This document shows, piece after piece, positions 60,564 through 64,000 of a stretch of DNA of 64,000 nt (positions are counted from its first letter, which is position 1; every line of letters starts with the position of its first letter). This stretch comes from Cricetomys ansorgei (lineage: Eukaryota > Chordata > Mammalia > Rodentia > Nesomyidae): the NCBI GenBank assembly GCA_026225945.1, contig JAMJFZ010002500.1, forward strand, positions 1,524,501 through 1,588,500, in the 5' to 3' direction. The translations under genes were made by a program, and so were the position numbers. The notes below the pieces were generated by a model. That model had not been told where the DNA came from and did not search any database. It saw only the letters and a program-made list of their open reading frames with translations.

Positions 60564-60650
60564 GGATGCAGTTGGGTGTGGAGTACTTGCTTAACACACG
60601 TAAGGCCATGCGTTCAACCCCCAACGCTGCAAGAAAACAAATAAAAATTG
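60564..60650 (+). mobile_element. ID-type SINE
   Basis: ttgggtgtggagtacttgct, taaggccatgcgttcaaccc and ccaacgctgcaagaaaac with an A-rich tail. Resembles a tRNA gene but lacks a foldable full cloverleaf. Confidence 0.65.
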
Positions 60651-61149
60651 CATTTACAAGTGAGAACGGATCCGGCTTAGTGAAGACAGTGTGCAGCACG
60701 AGCCTCAAATCACCAAAATCCAAACTGCATCATCTGGGAAATGCAGAAATGCAGCCTTCACTGTATAGCAAAGCAGACGCTAATATTGTCTCTGTTGAAT
60801 TAAAGAGAAGATGACAAAGCTACCCCCTGTCATTTGTAATTGGCAGTAAACAGCAACATTGAAATTAAAAGGTTTAAGGTGTTTTGAGAAGCCTATCTAA
60901 ACGTAGGATTTATTATGTTTAAATGTGAATGGGTGTAAAACATGTTTCTCTTGCTTGAAGAAAGTCACATATTTAACTACTCTCTCACTGTTGGAAGCTC
61001 CATCCTGAATCTTATGAAAATATTCACATGAAGATTTCTTTCCTGCCAAATTTTAAACAGCTCTTACAGCTTTGTATTTTAAACTTCCCTATTTCAAGTG
61101 ACTTGTTTAGTTTAGACCAGTATGGCTATGGTTGTTTACAATATCACTT

Positions 61150-61380
61150 TAAAAAACATTCTTTTTAAAATTTTATTTGTAGATTACATGCATGGATGTT
61201 TTGTTAGAGTGTATGTCTGTGCCTAGAGCTTGTGGAGGCCAGAAGGAGGGCATCAGATAGCTTGGAACTGGAGTCATAGTTGGTTGTGAGCTATGATGTG
61301 GGTGCTAAGAATTGAACCTGGGCCCTCTGGGAGAGCAGCCAGTGCTCCTAACCACCAAGCTATCTTTCTAGTCCTCATAA
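61150..61380 (-). mobile_element. B3 SINE
   Basis: gcttgtggaggccagaagga, cttggaactggagtcatag, ttgaacctgggccctctggg and accaccaagctatctttct. Confidence 0.8.
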
Positions 61381-62625
61381 TCACTTTTTGTACTTGGGAA
61401 ATTTTCAAAAGAGTTAAGTTTTCTCCCAAAGTAATTAAGCCAACTTAAAAATGTTTTCAGTTTTTATACAAGTTATTTCCTAAGAGAAACTTACTTTGAA
61501 CAGTGAAATGGGTTTGAAAATTGTTTTTTTTTTCTTCTACCATCAGATATACTTATACTGAATTGGATGGAGGTGTTACTCAAAGTTTGCAAATTAAAGA
61601 TTGATTTATTCTTTAACCGATGAGGAAAAAGTCTCCAGAAAGTGTCGATATTTACATGAGATGAATTGATTAAATTCTTATCTTAATAATTGAGTGGGGG
61701 GAGGGCACAGATTTGACTTACTTAAGAACCTGTAAGAGCCTGAATAGTCTCAATAAATAGCTGTAAGGCAAAGTTATTAAAGTTTTCATGGCTCACAACA
61801 CATTCTGGAATGAGGATGGTGTTTCAGAATTGATGAAGGAAAGCTGATTGCGGAGACCATGAGTCATTTGAAATTCTTTAATCACAGGGATGATGAAATG
61901 ATAACTTTGGTGTTGTGGAGAACAACATCATTACTACGTGATCTGAAAATTCTTTCAGTAGAGTTTTCCCCAAACAATATAGTAAACTGTCCAGTGGATC
62001 AGAAACATTTTAGCCTAATGGATGACAGAAGCCTCTTGATTTTTTTAATAAGAAAATTTACTGATCATATTTCTACCAGGCACTCATTAAACACTCACTG
62101 CCTGTCATTGGCAGGAAGGCTCCTCACCTAAGTGATTGCTTTCATGTGAAAATAAAGTATACAAGCAAGCAAGTAAGCAAACAGCTTCTCTGTCCAAAAC
62201 ACAAGACTCATTATGCGCCCCCCCCCCCAGTTCTATTTCCACCTACATGAATAAGTCTAGACTCTTGAAATGGTATCATACAAAGAGAGATAAGAGCAAT
62301 TGCTTGGCTGTTGAGTCTGATTTATCAAGTGTCAATTGAATCCATTTCAGTCCAGGTTTGCTAAGTGACATGCTTTCTACATCAGCTTCAGGGACTTGCC
62401 TACAGGTCTTGAGAAATGCGGGACATAGTTGCATTATCAAAAATGATTTTGAGTAATTTTAAACCTAAGTCATTTATAAAATATCAATGTAAAAATCAGG
62501 ATCTAAAATATGCATTCATTTTAGAATGAAGCATAAAGCTGTTAAGACTTTTCATGTTTGTGACAAGTTTGTCTCATGGTGTAATTCATGCACTACTCAG
62601 GGTTATACGCCCACTCATTCATTTT

Positions 62626-62628
<3 letters not shown>

Positions 62629-62673
<45 letters not shown>
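62629..62673. repeat. (GT)n microsatellite
   Basis: About 22 GT units. Confidence 0.95.
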
Positions 62674-62675
<2 letters not shown>

Positions 62676-63624
62676 AGGGCTATGAGTTGGGTGTTCCAAA
62701 GCCAGAGCTGAAAGCATATATGAGGCAAGTTGACAGTCCAGGGTAATATACCCAATGGAAGTGAGGCTCATGGGACATCATCTAACTCATGTTCCTGGGA
62801 AGTGGAAGTGGGGGCACAGGAGTTGACGGGAAGGAAAACGTACTCAATACCAACCTAACTATATGCTGATTTCTGGTTCTGAGGCTAAATTATTATATTT
62901 TGAGTTTGGGTAAACAATCTTAGAAATTTTGAATATGGTTGCACGCAAAGGTAGGACTTTGATTTTCATACAAAAGATTTAGATAATTCCAGAGCTTCTG
63001 GGAAAATGATGGTCTGGAAGGTGGGTGGGGGTTTCTGAGCAGGATGGAAGGGGCTCATTGCCATCTTAGGTCCTTGCTTATAGGAGCAAGGCTTTTGAGA
63101 GGAAAGATAGACTTGCTGGAACTGGGGCAGGCTGAGGTGATTTAAGGAGGATAAGCAAGGACCTGTGGATTTTGAGAGCATGCTTAACCATGAACCAGAT
63201 ATAGCTTTCTCTTTGGAGTGTTTTCTTTTTTTATTCTTAATAATTTTTCTACATTTAATAGTATGAAGAAGTATAGAGATTTGAGAGAAAAGTTTGTATC
63301 CATTTTGGGTGCTCGCTCAAAAAGAGGAGAGAGGAAGCACCATCAGGTAGTGAAGACGGAATGTCAGCCTCAGGAAACCAGGGCAGGGGATACCAAATTC
63401 ATTTTTAATTTCTTGCACAGGGATGTTTTAAGGAGTTATTCACTTGGATGGTTTTAGAGAGATGAGGAGCAATATGTCCTGGAAGAACCACCCTGTGTTC
63501 CATGGAAGAAGTCCTAGGAAGAAGTAGCTGAAGAATGAAAGCTTGTTTTTTTTTAGGAGAAGGGACATAGGTAATTACTTATTTTTTTAATTCTTTCTAT
63601 TGTCCTTTGCTCAGGCAAACTGTG

Positions 63625-63740
63625 GTAATTTAATGTCCCTCGAGACATAGCTGATAAATGGGGCTTAGAATAGTGTCTGGCACATAGTGAAATGAAGACG
63701 CCTATTGAATAAATGAATTAATGAATTAATGAAGCTTGTA
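63625..63740 (+). mobile_element. L2/MIR 3'-end relic
   Basis: tagaatagtgtctggcacat, agtgaaatgaag and attgaataaatgaattaatg match an L2/MIR tail. A short duplicated gaattaat unit ends it. Confidence 0.5.
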
Positions 63741-64000
63741 CAGCTTCAGTCCTTGTAGCTCACAGGTGGGGAAAACATACACAAACATATTCCAATGAGA
63801 ATGTCGTCATAGGCTAATGAATATTGAACTACCACTCCCTAATAATGCCATTTTACTTTTGAAATGAGAGAAGGGTTAAGAAATTATTCAGAGGTGGTGA
63901 GATTTTTAATGTAACTGGGGAGTACATTTTTTTTTTCTGGTTGGAGAATATTTGAGAAAAAATATGATTAGCTGGACATGATTCCTTAAAACAAATGAGT

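Larger units (their letters stand above)
61381..64000. other. Intergenic, nothing recognised
   Basis: Contains the GT repeat, a C10 tract near 62220 and an L2/MIR tail; no gene seen. Confidence 0.5.

Noticed and set aside
60564..60650. Possible tRNA or BC1-type RNA gene
   Set aside because: Dispersed ID-type SINE with an A-rich tail; no evidence of a master gene.
1..64000. CRISPR array, prophage, operon or other prokaryotic system
   Set aside because: Spliced gene structure, SINEs, LINEs, LTRs and microsatellites show this is rodent nuclear DNA; no regularly spaced repeat-spacer array was seen.

Overview
This is nuclear DNA from a muroid rodent, probably a cricetid (hamster, vole or deer-mouse lineage). 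The evidence is the SINE mix (B1, B2, B3, B4 and ID elements), Lx-like L1 3' ends, a URR1-type DNA transposon, and two solo LTRs related to intracisternal A-particle (IAP) elements whose sequence is not the mouse form I remember. The one recognisable intact gene is also clearly rodent. It encodes C-reactive protein and is close to the mouse protein but distinct from it. I cannot name the species.

Layout. 1-37.3 kb is gene-free by my reading. It holds old MIR, L2 and L1M relics, younger SINEs, a 470-bp CA/CAGA microsatellite (7.5 kb), a solo IAP-like LTR (24.0 kb), and a minus-strand L1 that keeps its 5' UTR, ORF1 and the start of ORF2 but has lost its 3' half (32.7-35.0 kb). Crp lies on the plus strand at about 37.4-39.3 kb: TATA box, short coding exon 1, 214-bp intron, and exon 2 with the whole pentraxin domain. 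A 3' UTR follows in which an antisense L1 3' end separates two possible polyadenylation signals. From 39.3 to 46.5 kb there are SINEs, L1 3' ends, DNA transposon relics and a 267-bp direct repeat about 98% identical between copies. At 46.8-47.66 kb lies a previously hidden Crp-like pentraxin pseudogene in the same orientation, with stop codons and a 327-bp interspersed repeat inside it. The rest, 47.7-64 kb, is intergenic: L1M relics, an inverted (twin-primed) L1, a second IAP-like solo LTR with a triplicated 64-bp promoter segment, SINEs and microsatellites.

Functionally this is a single-gene locus. Crp would be a secreted, liver-expressed pattern-recognition pentraxin that binds phosphocholine in a calcium-dependent way. 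The pseudogene shows local pentraxin duplication followed by decay. No CRISPR array, operon, tRNA or rRNA gene, or unfamiliar multi-gene system was found. Most open reading frames here are chance, microsatellite or retroelement frames.
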